From: Ruminococcaceae bacterium UBA1236
GTDB lineage: Bacteria > Bacillota > Clostridia > Oscillospirales > Acutalibacteraceae
Direction of reading: 5' to 3'
Assembly (NCBI GenBank): GCA_002309055.1
Contig: DBWO01000051.1
Coordinates: 41,255 to 105,254 of the forward strand
Length of the DNA: 64,000 bases
Every line of letters starts with the position of its first letter. Within the stretch, counting starts at the first letter, position 1. Shown one piece after another: positions 36,704 to 46,248 of the stretch. The translations under genes were made by a program, and so were the position numbers. The notes beneath the pieces are model-generated. The model was not told the origin of the DNA. It saw only the letters and a program-made list of their open reading frames with translations, and ran no database searches.

Positions 36704-38446
36704 TTACTTATTGTATTTGCCGAGTACAAAATCAACCACGTCCGCCTTTGTGACAACGTGTGAGAAGAAGAACTGCTCTCTCTCCTCGCTGTTGAGAACG
36801 GTAACGGGCTTAATCTGGTTGAGCACTATGCCCTTGCTCTCAAGATACTTGTTATAGTCGGTGTAGGTGTGGTCCTTGAGGAAGAGCACCTCGGGTGTGC
36901 CGAGCATACCCCAGCGCCTGTACTTATAGTATTTCTCGTTGATTTCGTCAAACTGATGATCGAGCTCGGCTATAAGCTTCTGCCTTGTTTCCTCATCGGG
37001 AGTATCGCCTCTTACCTCGCAGAGCATAGTGTATCTCGCAGGCTCGGTTGAAAAGTCGGGATAGAAGCTGAAGCCCTTGAACTCAACGCCAACCTCTTTC
37101 GCGGTATTGTCCGCGGCGGCAACGACCATCTCGGTGGTTGTCTTTTCGTTGGCGACGTTCATTGAAAGGTTCTGTCTGAATTTAAGCTCGATTTCGGGGG
37201 TGTTGTTGTACATCCTCGTCACTTTGACAACGTCTTCAATCTTGTATCTGTAAAGACCCGAGAAATTTGTAACTATCATCTCATAATATTTGCCGACCTC
37301 AAGCTCGTTCATAAGAAGGGGCTTCTGTGTATAGTCCGCGTGGTCATCGTCCTCGCCTATGGGCAGGAACTCAAGGAAGATGCACCAGGGCAGAAGCACA
37401 TAGTCGTTAACATTAAGGTCGGTGGGCGCCGCAAAGAAGCCTTCCGCGGCGGCGTAGCCCATGTTATGAATAGGCACTCTCGGGCCTATATTCTTGCGCA
37501 GTTTTTCAACATAAACAAGAAGGTTTGAGCCCATCATGCCGTAAGCCCACTGAAGCTTCGGCCAGATTCTGGGAGCGATAGGATCGCTGAAGCCTTTTTC
37601 AAACTCCGCCCTGAGCTCCGCAGCTCTTTTGGGATTGGGCTTGAATTTCTTTGAAAACTTCGCGCGGAGTTCATCGGACATTTCAACATTCGGATTTATA
37701 ATGCCCTTTTCGATATCATCGCAGAGCATCTCCCAGTTTTCTTCAAGGTAGTCAAACATCTGGGTGAGCAGGGTCACGACAACGGAGCCGAGGTAGCTCA
37801 CTTTTTTATTTTCAAGAGAGAAACGAAGGTGAAGATAGGCGGTATCCATCTTGCCTTCAAGCTGGGGGAAGAGGACCTCTATGGGAGAGGTGCAGAAGAA
37901 GGGAAGGATGGGGCGCAGATATCTGAGAGGTATCTGACCTGCGCCGTTAACGTTTTTGCCGTCCTCCGATTTCTGACCTGTGAGGTTAAGCACAAGGGGG
38001 CCGAGCTGGTTAATCATGCGAACACCGAGGTTTTCCTTCATCCAGTGGTATGCCGTAGCGACAGAAACGGAGAAGCCGATGCACTGCATCTTCCAGAGAT
38101 CGTTTATGCCCTTGGGCAGAATCTTTGGCTTACCCACGGAACCGGATGACGAAGCATAGCGAACGGTAATGCCGGAGAAGGTAAGGCGCTTCTCACCGTT
38201 GTTAATCATCCTGTCCACATAGGGAGCATAGTCATCATATGTTGAGAGAGGAACTATTCTCTGATAATCCTCTATTGAGTGAACGTCTTTAAGATTGATT
38301 TTTTTGCCGTATTCGCAGTTTTTATTTCTGCGGACGATTTTCTTAAGTACGGATTTCTGAGCTTTGAGCGGATTCTTTGTGTGGTGCTTAATCTGTGCAC
38401 GTGAAACATCGCCGAGCAGCACTCCGAAATCGGAAAAATAAATCAT
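36704..38446 (-). CDS. GH3 auxin-responsive-promoter family acyl-adenylating enzyme
   Basis: Member of the GH3 superfamily, ATP-dependent enzymes that adenylate a carboxylic acid and usually join it to an amine (acyl-acid amido synthetases in plants). The 580 residues show the start RRNKNCEYGKK, motif 1 YASSSGSVGKPKILP (about 94-108), motif 2-like HNMGYAAAEGFFAAP, and motif 3 NFSGLYRYKIEDVVKV, all ATP/AMP-binding signatures. There is no signal peptide, so it is cytosolic. It is the first gene of an operon with two exported hydrolases. Substrates of bacterial GH3 proteins in gut Clostridia are largely unassigned. Confidence 0.88.
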   Translation of the reverse strand: MIYFSDFGVLLGDVSRAQIKHHTKNPLKAQKSVLKKIVRRNKNCEYGKKINLKDVHSIEDYQRIVPLSTYDDYAPYVDRMINNGEKRLTFSGITVRYASSSGSVGKPKILPKGINDLWKMQCIGFSVSVATAYHWMKENLGVRMINQLGPLVLNLTGQKSEDGKNVNGAGQIPLRYLRPILPFFCTSPIEVLFPQLEGKMDTAYLHLRFSLENKKVSYLGSVVVTLLTQMFDYLEENWEMLCDDIEKGIINPNVEMSDELRAKFSKKFKPNPKRAAELRAEFEKGFSDPIAPRIWPKLQWAYGMMGSNLLVYVEKLRKNIGPRVPIHNMGYAAAEGFFAAPTDLNVNDYVLLPWCIFLEFLPIGEDDDHADYTQKPLLMNELEVGKYYEMIVTNFSGLYRYKIEDVVKVTRMYNNTPEIELKFRQNLSMNVANEKTTTEMVVAAADNTAKEVGVEFKGFSFYPDFSTEPARYTMLCEVRGDTPDEETRQKLIAELDHQFDEINEKYYKYRRWGMLGTPEVLFLKDHTYTDYNKYLESKGIVLNQIKPVTVLNSEEREQFFFSHVVTKADVVDFVLGKYNK

Positions 38447-38477
38447 TGCTACCTCTCCTTGTCAAAACATTTTTCCT

Positions 38478-38506
38478 ATTTTACAATATAATTATAAATA
38501 AGTCAA
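38478..38506 (-). promoter_or_regulatory. Sigma-A promoter of the GH3/hydrolase operon
   Basis: Minus strand -35 TTGACT (38501-38506), 17-bp spacer, -10 TAAAAT (38478-38483), 30 bp before the GH3 start. The remaining stretch up to 38584 holds a GTAAATATTTAC palindrome flanked by ggaaat/atttcc, possibly a weak terminator for the phosphoesterase gene. Confidence 0.7.
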
Positions 38507-38584
38507 AGAAATTATTATTTTTTTCTTGGACAAAATACGGGAAATGCCTGTAAATATTTACCGCGTTATTTCCGGTTTATTATT

Positions 38585-40285
38585 TCAGAACCGCAAAAAT
38601 ATTTTTGAAATATAATTCAGAAAGAAGGTGAAATAAAGGCGGATTTTCTCAAAGAATGAGGTGACATTCGCGCTTATATTCGCGCCCGCGTCATTCACCG
38701 CGTAGCCTTCGATTTCACCGTTATTATCCGCGAGGCCGTCTCTGTCGAAGGCAAGGCCGTAAAGTATAGGTGAAGCGACGGCAAGCAGGAAATACTCCCC
38801 TGCCGTGACGGGACCTAAGGTGTTTGCAAGAGCTTTTGTGAAACTCCTGCATATACCCTCCGTGCCGAGACTTGACACGAGCTTATTCGCCGCCGCAAGG
38901 AAGACCCCGTCGTTTACTCCCGAAAGAGCGTCAAGCAGTATCAAATCAACAATTTTAAGCAGGAGCGTTACCTCCGTGCTGTCAAGAGCGAAGGGTTCGT
39001 CACCCGCGTAGTGATATGAAACTATCTCTGTCGCAAGGTCCCATCCGTCGGCGTAACCGCTTTCGGGAAGGTCAATGCCGTATTCCGCGGCAAGCGCCGA
39101 AACACTGCCCTCGCCGTAAAGAGGCATATCAAAAATTTCGAGCAGGCGGTTGACCGCGGTATAGACTACGGGAGCATAAAAAGCGTCCTCATCAACGCCG
39201 AGTTTTTCGGGCGTCAGAGAGAGCCACAGGCGATATCTTATGCCCGCCTTGAAAAAGCCCTTCGCGTAGTCGTTCATGCCGGCGTTCATAAGCGAAATCT
39301 GCTCATCCGAATATCCGGATGACGCCGCTGTAAGAGCGTCTGTATCAATGCTGTCAATGCTTCTTGAAGAATAGGTTATAACATCATCCGTGAAATTCAC
39401 AACTCTGTATTCAAGCGGATACATCGTGAGCGAGGTTGTTGAAAAATCGGTTATCTTTTTGCCCGATGCACTTGTGTATGAAATCACGTCACTGCCGTGC
39501 TCGTGACCCGTAAACACCGTTTTGATGCCGGCGTTCGCGAGTTTTTCGGCAACCGCCGTATGATTTTGCACGATGAAATCGTGGCTGAGTATTCTCTGAA
39601 CGGGCATATGGTCGAGCAGGTTGTGGTGCATCATAAGAACGGGATATTTTCCCTCGTCATACGCCTTCTCAGCCTCTTTGACAATCCAGCTGACTCTTGA
39701 TGAGGTGAGCCCGTCCTCAGTGGATTTGCCGCTGTCGCAGCTGTCCGCGACTATGAGGCGGTATTTTTCACCGAGGTCCGCCGTGTAGGAGAGAGTGCCC
39801 TCCTGAGTATCAAGCGCCTCAGAATAGCCGAAATCATAATAGATTTCCCTGAACTTTTCGTTCGTGGTTTCGCTGTTATCGCCGGAGTCGTGATTGCCGT
39901 TGCACACATAGACGGGCTTGCCCGTTTCCTCTTCAAAGGCTCTGAGCTTCGCCGCAACGTCATAATGCTCCTGCGGAGTGCTTCTGCCATTGTCGGCAAG
40001 GTCGCCCGAAATAAGCACATAATCTACCGCGCTGTCTTCGGCGCACTGTCTTAGAAATTCATCAATTATAAAGCCGCTTTCATCTTCAAGCGCGGCGCGT
40101 CTGTTGGCATAAAAATAAATATCGTCGTCAATTTCGCCTTCAATCTGCTCCCTCGGAATATTGTAATGCAGGTCCGATGCGACCGCTATATTGAGGGAAT
40201 CCCCTCCGGCCTGTGCTGAGAAGGCCGGAGAGGCGGAAATAAAAGCTATTAACAACGACATTGCCGATGCAATTATCTTTTTCAT
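38585..40285 (-). CDS. Exported calcineurin-like metallophosphoesterase
   Basis: A 566-residue secreted protein: signal MKKIIASAMSLLIAFISASPAFS. The phosphoesterase core shows ordered metal motifs VASDLHYN (D-x-H), LISGDLADNG (GD), VCNGNHDSGD (GNHD), VLMMHHNL and FTGHEHGSD (GHxH). A C-terminal region of about 250 residues that I do not recognise (YAPVVYTAVNRLLEIFD...) follows and ends in a basic/aromatic tail SFFEKIRLYFTFFLNYISK. It lies 7 bp after the LRR lipoprotein gene. The substrate may be a nucleotide, phospholipid or teichoic-acid precursor; not determinable. Confidence 0.85.
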   Translation of the reverse strand: MKKIIASAMSLLIAFISASPAFSAQAGGDSLNIAVASDLHYNIPREQIEGEIDDDIYFYANRRAALEDESGFIIDEFLRQCAEDSAVDYVLISGDLADNGRSTPQEHYDVAAKLRAFEEETGKPVYVCNGNHDSGDNSETTNEKFREIYYDFGYSEALDTQEGTLSYTADLGEKYRLIVADSCDSGKSTEDGLTSSRVSWIVKEAEKAYDEGKYPVLMMHHNLLDHMPVQRILSHDFIVQNHTAVAEKLANAGIKTVFTGHEHGSDVISYTSASGKKITDFSTTSLTMYPLEYRVVNFTDDVITYSSRSIDSIDTDALTAASSGYSDEQISLMNAGMNDYAKGFFKAGIRYRLWLSLTPEKLGVDEDAFYAPVVYTAVNRLLEIFDMPLYGEGSVSALAAEYGIDLPESGYADGWDLATEIVSYHYAGDEPFALDSTEVTLLLKIVDLILLDALSGVNDGVFLAAANKLVSSLGTEGICRSFTKALANTLGPVTAGEYFLLAVASPILYGLAFDRDGLADNNGEIEGYAVNDAGANISANVTSFFEKIRLYFTFFLNYISKIFLRF

Positions 40286-40291
40286 AATTCG

Positions 40292-40900
40292 TCAGAAGAG
40301 CTGAATTTCATAGCCGTTATCTTTTGCGAACTGAACAAGCTGAGCGCATTCCTCATGGATAACCATCTTGAACTTTGCGGCGTCAGTGAAGGAATCCTTG
40401 CTGAGCGCGATATCGTTCCTGATGGTGAAAACGGTGAGAGCCGTGCAGGATGCGAATGCGTCCTTGCCGATGCTTTCCGCGTTCTTGAGGTCAACCTGAA
40501 CGAGCTTTGTGCAATCCTTGAAAGCTTCGTCTGCAACTTCTTTGAACTGAGCGCAGGACTCCATGTGAAGGCTCTTTATTGAGGAAGCGGCAAAAGCTCT
40601 CTTCTCAATTTTAACAAGACTGTAAGGCATGGAAATCTTTTGGATTACCTGTGAGTTCTCAAAAGCACCCTCGCCGATTACGGAAACTGCAGGCGCGCTT
40701 TCATCCGCGCCGAGTTTTACGGGTATCTCAAGGGCTTCAACAGGGGCTTCGCCTGTGTACTTTGTAATCTTTGCAGTGCCGTCTTCTTCGAGCACATACT
40801 CGTAATTTTCAAATGTCAGTGTTTCCTGCTTTTTACCGCAAGCGGCGAAAAGGCAGATGACTGTTGCGAGTGCAAGAATAATTGCTGTGAGTTTTTTCAT
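40292..40900 (-). CDS. Leucine-rich-repeat (BspA-like) lipoprotein
   Basis: A 202-residue exported protein: signal MKKLTAIILALATVICLFAAC with lipobox FAAC. Four or five LRR_5/BspA repeats (VIGEGAFENSQVIQKISMP; KIEKRAFAASSIKSLHM; EVADEAFKDCTKLVQVDL; SIGKDAFASCTALTVFTI) follow. BspA-type repeats mediate adhesion or protein-protein contact. GGAGG lies 9 bases before ATG 40900. It is between mltG and the phosphoesterase in one operon. Confidence 0.88.
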   Translation of the reverse strand: MKKLTAIILALATVICLFAACGKKQETLTFENYEYVLEEDGTAKITKYTGEAPVEALEIPVKLGADESAPAVSVIGEGAFENSQVIQKISMPYSLVKIEKRAFAASSIKSLHMESCAQFKEVADEAFKDCTKLVQVDLKNAESIGKDAFASCTALTVFTIRNDIALSKDSFTDAAKFKMVIHEECAQLVQFAKDNGYEIQLF

Positions 40901-40916
40901 CTGGATATTCCTCCTG

Positions 40917-41810
40917 TTATGTGTTAATGCCGGCAATCGAGCAGTTTTCCTGATGCTCCTCGAATGTTTCGGCATAATAATATACTCCGTCGTCGTCCGT
41001 TACGAAGAAATAGTAATCTGTTTCTTCTGGGTAGAGCGCCGCTTTCACGGCGTCAATGCCCGGGTTTGCTATCGGCCCTTCGGGCAGATCGTAGCAGTTG
41101 TAGGTGCTGTATGTCTGCAAAAGGTGCTCATACTTTTCCTCGTCTACATAGGGCTTCACGCTGTTTCTGAGGTAAAACGAGCAAGCGTCGCACTGAAGCT
41201 TCGGGAAGGATGAGCTTGAAAGGCGGTTGTGAAGCACAGACGAAACCTTTGCCATTTCATTCACAACCCCCGCCTCCTCCTGAATTATTGAGGCGATGGT
41301 AATAATCTCATCGGTCGTGTAGCCGAGGTCTTTTGCCCTCGCGCGCATTTCATCCGTAATAAGCGAATTGAAATTGCGGACAAACTTCTTTACAACGGAC
41401 GATACGTTTTCGTTTCTGTAGAAATCGTACGTGTCCGGGAAAAGATAACCCTCGAGCAGAAACGAGCGCTCGGCGGGCTCCTCAATTTCAATACCGAATT
41501 CCTCGAGGTATTCGGTGTTGTTCACTTCGTTCATGAAATCTGCGGCGGAGCACACTCCGTTTTTCTCAAGCCGTGCCGCCATATCGGCAACGGTGTAGCC
41601 CTCCGGGAAGGTGACCCTCACTATATTTGAGGTTGTCTCCTCCGTGCTCTGCGTTACGGTGCCGGATTTTTCAAGCCTGCCGGCCCCGCATGAACAAAGC
41701 GAAAAGAGCATGAGAAACGCGAGCAAAAACGCCGCCGTTTTTCTAAGCGCAAAACGGCTGTTTTTTCCTGCCGCTTCGTCGGTACTATTTTTACAGTTAA
41801 ATATAATCAT
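40917..41810 (-). CDS. mltG: Endolytic murein transglycosylase MltG, lipoprotein-like
   Basis: Cleaves nascent glycan strands, terminating peptidoglycan polymerisation. The 297 residues carry the YceG signatures VTFPEGYTVADMAARL, FLLEGYLFPDTYDFY (117-131) and the catalytic segment IASIIQEEAG (Glu 178/179), then the terminal GPIANPGIDAVKAALYPEETDYYFF. The N-terminal hydrophobic stretch ends LFSLCSCGAG, so a lipid anchor at the second Cys is plausible rather than the usual transmembrane anchor. No ribosome site precedes ATG 41810; see the promoter entry. Confidence 0.92.
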   Translation of the reverse strand: MIIFNCKNSTDEAAGKNSRFALRKTAAFLLAFLMLFSLCSCGAGRLEKSGTVTQSTEETTSNIVRVTFPEGYTVADMAARLEKNGVCSAADFMNEVNNTEYLEEFGIEIEEPAERSFLLEGYLFPDTYDFYRNENVSSVVKKFVRNFNSLITDEMRARAKDLGYTTDEIITIASIIQEEAGVVNEMAKVSSVLHNRLSSSSFPKLQCDACSFYLRNSVKPYVDEEKYEHLLQTYSTYNCYDLPEGPIANPGIDAVKAALYPEETDYYFFVTDDDGVYYYAETFEEHQENCSIAGINT

Positions 41811-41816
41811 ATAAGA

Positions 41817-41845
41817 TTTATATCACAAACTCATTCAAAAATCAA
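41817..41845 (-). promoter_or_regulatory. Promoter of mltG, implying a leaderless transcript
   Basis: Minus strand -35 TTGATT (41840-41845), 17-bp spacer, -10 TATAAA (41817-41822). The -10 box ends only six bases before the mltG ATG, so transcription should begin at or within a base or two of the start codon, which also lacks a Shine-Dalgarno sequence. Confidence 0.65.
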
Positions 41846-41909
41846 GGTGCAAACCCCCGTTAAATAGTTAAGAAAGTATTAATAATCTGAAAGCAAGGCA
41901 GCAAATCAT

Positions 41910-42248
41910 CTACAATTCAACTACTATGTAACCTTTCGGGAAGGGTTCGGTGTCGGGGTTGCTCAGAGGGGTTTCAAGCACTTTATAGACTGTGAACACG
42001 CAGGGGGATGAGGGAGTTTTTCTCTCCCAGTCCTTTATACGCACCTCGCCTTTGCAGAGCGTAACGAGGTTGCCGTTCGCGTCCGCGTAGGACTGCGTGT
42101 GCTCAAAGGCGATATCGGGCATCGGGTAGTCCGCGGCGAATTCCTCTTTAGTCATTCCCTGCGGCAGCACGGTGCCTCTCCTGTTTTCGAGCATCCAGAG
42201 AGCAAGTTTTTCGCGCATCTCACGCTCTGATATCACTTCACTTATCAT
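41910..42248 (-). CDS. Small uncharacterised protein coupled to the NahK-like kinase
   Basis: A 112-residue cytosolic product of unknown family. The N-terminal helix (SEVISEREMREKLALWMLENRRG) is followed by a mixed segment with a possible beta sheet (LVTLCKGEVRIKDWERK; CVFTVYKVLETP). Its ATG overlaps the kinase stop (ATGA), so the two are translated together and may work in the same pathway. No known motif is visible. Confidence 0.65.
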   Translation of the reverse strand: MISEVISEREMREKLALWMLENRRGTVLPQGMTKEEFAADYPMPDIAFEHTQSYADANGNLVTLCKGEVRIKDWERKTPSSPCVFTVYKVLETPLSNPDTEPFPKGYIVVEL

Positions 42249-43372
42249 TTGTTTATACCGAGCTCTTCGCAGACCTCTTTAACGATGTCTTCCATTTCAT
42301 CCATGTGCTTTTCCATCTCGGAAACGAGCTTTAACTGTGTGCGTGCGCGCACAAGATTGTGCTCGGGATAGGATGTTTTGAAATAGGTATCGCCGTTGAG
42401 ATAATCGCCGAGGAATCTCATTCCGCATTCAAGAGTCATCAGCTTGCCGGAATAGGCAAGGCACTCAATCTCTTTTGCGGTCAGGGATGAGCCCGCTTCG
42501 GAGAGATATCCTTCGGTGTATGCCCTGAAATACTCAAGGCTGAGATTCACTTTGCTCAGGTCCTTTTCATCCTCGTCAGCGGTATTCGCGCCGAAACGTA
42601 TGCTGTCTCCGAAATCGTAGAGCGAAAGGCCGGGCATAACGGTGTCAAGGTCGATGGCGCATATGCCCTCGCCCGTCTCATCATCAAACATAACATTATT
42701 GAGCTTGGTGTCGTTATGAGTTACACGCAAGGGCAACTCACCCTTATCTATAAGCTCGATAAATCTGTCGCAGTCCTCCTGCCTTGCGAGAACAAAAGCT
42801 ATTTCGTCCCTGCAGGTATCGGCTCTGCCCGAAAGATTATTATCAACAGCCGCTTTGAAATCTGCAAATCTTGAAACGGTGTTATGGAAATTCGGAATTG
42901 TTTCAACGAGCGAGTCGATGGGGTAATCCGCGAGCATACACTGAAATCTCCCGAAAGCCTTCGCCGCTTTGCGGAAAAGGTCCGGGCCTGTCACTCTCTG
43001 CTCGGAATGCGCGCCGTAGATATAGTTAAAGCAGCGCCAGAATCTGCCTTCGCCGTCAATATAATAGGGCTTGCCGTCTTTGGCGGGGAAAGCATAGAGG
43101 CATTCGCGCTCCGGATCTCCGCCGTTTTTTATGACCTGCTCCCTGAGGTGCGAGGTAACGCCCGTGAGGTTGTTCATAAGAGCGACAGGCTCCTTGAAAA
43201 CGGAAGTGTTAAGCTCCTGCACGAGGTATCCGGATGTTTTGCCGCCCTTGCTGATGTCAACGCGGAAGGTGTTGTTGATGTGACCGTCATTAATGCGCTT
43301 AACGGCTGTGATTTCGCCGTCAAGACAGAAGGCGTCCGTAAGCTCCTCTATGTTGATGATTTCGGAATTCAT
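42245..43372 (-). CDS. nahK: N-acetylhexosamine 1-kinase-like (NahK-type) aminoglycoside-phosphotransferase-fold kinase
   Basis: Anomeric sugar kinase related to bifidobacterial NahK, which phosphorylates GlcNAc/GalNAc at C1. From memory of NahK, the blocks RVTHNDTKLNNVMFDDETGE, AIDLDTVMPGLSLYDFGDSI, RFGANTADEDEKDLSKVN, AYTEGYL, TLECGMRFLGDYLNGDTYF and YPEHNLVRARTQLKLVSEME agree closely. The catalytic Asp is in VTHND and the metal-binding Asp in IDLDT. At 375 residues it is close to the family. No LNB/GNB phosphorylase or sugar uridylyltransferase is in the window. It sits 27 bp after uvrA. Confidence 0.85.
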   Translation of the reverse strand: MNSEIINIEELTDAFCLDGEITAVKRINDGHINNTFRVDISKGGKTSGYLVQELNTSVFKEPVALMNNLTGVTSHLREQVIKNGGDPERECLYAFPAKDGKPYYIDGEGRFWRCFNYIYGAHSEQRVTGPDLFRKAAKAFGRFQCMLADYPIDSLVETIPNFHNTVSRFADFKAAVDNNLSGRADTCRDEIAFVLARQEDCDRFIELIDKGELPLRVTHNDTKLNNVMFDDETGEGICAIDLDTVMPGLSLYDFGDSIRFGANTADEDEKDLSKVNLSLEYFRAYTEGYLSEAGSSLTAKEIECLAYSGKLMTLECGMRFLGDYLNGDTYFKTSYPEHNLVRARTQLKLVSEMEKHMDEMEDIVKEVCEELGINK

Positions 43373-43399
43373 AGCATCATTTCCTTTATGTAAATTGAA

Positions 43400-46231
43400 T
43401 TATTTGTCCTTGAGAACTTCTTTGAGATATTCACCCGTATATGAGCCCTTGACTTTCGCAACCTGCTCGGGCGTGCCCGTCGCAACGACATAGCCGCCCG
43501 CGTCGCCGCCGTCGGGGCCGAGATCAACAATGTAGTCCGCGGTTTTGATAACGTCTAGGTTGTGCTCAATGACGAGCACGGTGTTGCCCGCGTCAACGAG
43601 TTTCTGAAGCACATCGAGAAGGCGGTGCACATCCGCCGTGTGAAGGCCGGTTGTAGGTTCATCGAGGATGTAGATTGTTTTGCCCGTTGAGGTCTTTGAA
43701 AGCTCGGTCGCGAGCTTTACCCTCTGCGCTTCACCGCCCGAAAGGGTGGTTGCCGGCTGACCGAGTTTTATGTAACCCAGGCCGACATCATAAATTGTCT
43801 GTATTCTGCGCCTGATTTTGGGCACGCTCTCGAAAAAGTTTATAGCTTCCTCAACTGTCATATCAAGCACATCTTTTATATTTTTGCCCTTGTATTTCAC
43901 CTCAAGGGTCTCATGATTATATCTGTTGCCTCTGCACACCTCGCACGGCACATATACATCGGCAAGGAACTGCATCTCGATTTTAACAATGCCGTCGCCC
44001 TGGCACGCCTCGCATCTGCCGCCCTTGACATTGAAGGAAAACCTGTTTGCCTTGTAGCCGCGTTTTTTTGCCTCAACTGTCTGAGCGAAAAGCTCGCGGA
44101 TATCGGTGAAAACACCCGTGTAGGTGGCGGGATTCGAGCGCGGTGTTTTACCTATGGGAGACTGGTCAATGTTTATCACCTTGTCAAGGTATTCCGTGCC
44201 GGTTATTTCATCGAATTTACCCGCAACCTTCTTCGCGCCGTTGAGCTTCACGGCGAGGTGCTTGTTGAGCGTTTCATTTATAAGCGAGGATTTACCGCTG
44301 CCCGACACGCCCGTAACACAGATAAACATGCCGAGAGGAAATGAAACATCGATGTTTTTGAGGTTGTTTTCTTTCGCGCCGTGTATTTCAAGAAAACGGC
44401 CGTTGCCTTCGCGGCGCTTTTCCGGCACGGGAATCCGCTTTTTCCTGCTGAGATACTGACCTGTGACGGATTTTTTGCATTTCATTATTTCTTCAGGCTT
44501 GCCGCAGCAAACGATTTCTCCGCCGTGCACACCCGCACCGGGTCCGACATCAACAACATAGTCCGCGCTGAGGATAGTTTCCTCATCGTGCTCGACAACA
44601 ATGAGCGTGTTGCCGATATCGCGCAGATTTTTGAGGGTAGCAAGCAGCTTCCGGTTGTCGCGCTGATGGAGGCCTATGCTCGGCTCATCCAGCACATATA
44701 AAACGCCCATAAGAGAGGAGCCGATCTGAGTAGCAAGGCGTATTCTCTGCGCTTCACCGCCCGAAAGGGTTGCCGCCGAACGTGAAAGCTGAAGATAGCC
44801 GAGCCCGACACTTGTCAGAAAGCTAAGACGCGAGCGGATTTCCTTTATTATTGCTTCACCTATAAACTGTTCTCTCTCGGTAAGCACAAGCGAATCAATA
44901 AACTCGAGCTCTTTGATAATTGAGAGGTTTGAGAAGGTGTTTATGTCTATGCCGCCTACGGTCACGCAAAGTGCCTCTTTGCGCAGGCGCGCGCCGCCGC
45001 ACTCCGGGCACGGAGTTCTTGACATATAGGTTTCTATCTCGGAGCGCGAAAAATCGCTGTTTGTTTCGGCGTATCGGCGCTCGAGATTGGTGATAACGCC
45101 CTCAAAATCCGCGGAATAAGTCATATTGGCGGTGCCGTAAATGGCGGGACGCTCAAGATTGAGTTTTTTGCCGTTTGTGCCGTAGAAAATAACCTTGACC
45201 GCCTCTTCGGGGAGGTCTTTGAAAGGCGTGTCAAGCGAAAAGCCGTATTCCTTCGCGAGGCCGTTGAAGTACATTCCTGCGATTGCCGCATCTATGCTCC
45301 AGCCGGACGCCTTTATCGCGCCCTGCGAGATTGACAGATTGGGGTCAGGCACAATCAGGGCGGGGTCAACCGTCATGAATTCACCGAGGCCCGAGCATTT
45401 GGGGCAGGCGCCGAAGGGGTTGTTGAACGAAAATGAGCGGGGCTCGAGCTCTTCCATACTGACGCCGTGCTCGGGGCAGGCGTAGTTAAGCGAAAACATC
45501 TGCTCATCCCCTTCCGCGAGGGCGGCGATGATGAGCCCGTCGGAGAGTTTGGCGGCTGTTTCGATTGAATCCGTAAGGCGCGGGCGAATGCCTTCCTTGA
45601 TAACAAGGCGGTCCACCACAACTTCGATATTGTGCTTTATGTTTTTGTCAAGCTTGATTTCCTCGGCAAGGTCATAGATGCTGCCGTCAGCCCTGATTCG
45701 GGCAAAACCGCTTTTTCTTATCTGCTCAAGTTCTTTTTCAAACCTGCCTTTTTTGCCCCTGGCTATGGGTGAAAGAATCTGAAGCTTTGTGCCCTCGGGC
45801 AATTCCATCAGCTTGAGGGCAACATCGTCCACGGTGCGGCGCATAATCTCGCGTCCGCATTCCGGGCAATGGGGCGTACCTATCCTCGCGTAAAGAAGAC
45901 GCAGGTAGTCATATATTTCGGTAACGGTGCCGACCGTTGACCTCGGATTTTTGGATGTGGATTTCTGGTCGATTGAGATTGCGGGTGAAAGGCCCTCAAT
46001 GCTCTCAACGGCAGGCTTGTCCATCTGACCGAGGAACTGCCTGGCGTAGGATGAGAGTGACTCAACATATCTGCGCCTGCCCTCGGCGTAAATTGTGTCA
46101 AAAGCGAGGGAGGATTTTCCGCTGCCCGAAAGCCCGGTAAAAACCACGAGCTTATCACGCGGAATGGTCACATCCACGCTCTTCAGGTTATGTTCTTTTG
46201 CGCCTTTTACGATAATATTTTCGGATATCAT
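43400..46231 (-). CDS. uvrA: Excinuclease ABC subunit A
   Basis: DNA-damage recognition ATPase of nucleotide excision repair. The 943 residues contain two ABC modules: Walker [11 protein letters not shown] (about 32) and [10 protein letters not shown] (about 640), signature [18 protein letters not shown], and zinc clusters CPECG...CPKCSG and CEACQGDG...CEVCRGNR. The ATG has AGAGG upstream and follows uvrB by 17 bp. Confidence 0.98.
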   Translation of the reverse strand: MISENIIVKGAKEHNLKSVDVTIPRDKLVVFTGLSGSGKSSLAFDTIYAEGRRRYVESLSSYARQFLGQMDKPAVESIEGLSPAISIDQKSTSKNPRSTVGTVTEIYDYLRLLYARIGTPHCPECGREIMRRTVDDVALKLMELPEGTKLQILSPIARGKKGRFEKELEQIRKSGFARIRADGSIYDLAEEIKLDKNIKHNIEVVVDRLVIKEGIRPRLTDSIETAAKLSDGLIIAALAEGDEQMFSLNYACPEHGVSMEELEPRSFSFNNPFGACPKCSGLGEFMTVDPALIVPDPNLSISQGAIKASGWSIDAAIAGMYFNGLAKEYGFSLDTPFKDLPEEAVKVIFYGTNGKKLNLERPAIYGTANMTYSADFEGVITNLERRYAETNSDFSRSEIETYMSRTPCPECGGARLRKEALCVTVGGIDINTFSNLSIIKELEFIDSLVLTEREQFIGEAIIKEIRSRLSFLTSVGLGYLQLSRSAATLSGGEAQRIRLATQIGSSLMGVLYVLDEPSIGLHQRDNRKLLATLKNLRDIGNTLIVVEHDEETILSADYVVDVGPGAGVHGGEIVCCGKPEEIMKCKKSVTGQYLSRKKRIPVPEKRREGNGRFLEIHGAKENNLKNIDVSFPLGMFICVTGVSGSGKSSLINETLNKHLAVKLNGAKKVAGKFDEITGTEYLDKVINIDQSPIGKTPRSNPATYTGVFTDIRELFAQTVEAKKRGYKANRFSFNVKGGRCEACQGDGIVKIEMQFLADVYVPCEVCRGNRYNHETLEVKYKGKNIKDVLDMTVEEAINFFESVPKIRRRIQTIYDVGLGYIKLGQPATTLSGGEAQRVKLATELSKTSTGKTIYILDEPTTGLHTADVHRLLDVLQKLVDAGNTVLVIEHNLDVIKTADYIVDLGPDGGDAGGYVVATGTPEQVAKVKGSYTGEYLKEVLKDK

Positions 46232-46248
46232 TTTAACCTCTTACGGGC

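Noticed and set aside
44960..45000. Sequence acgcaaag resembling a second c-di-GMP aptamer core
   Set aside because: It lies in uvrA coding sequence and lacks the P2 tetraloop hairpin and other conserved parts.
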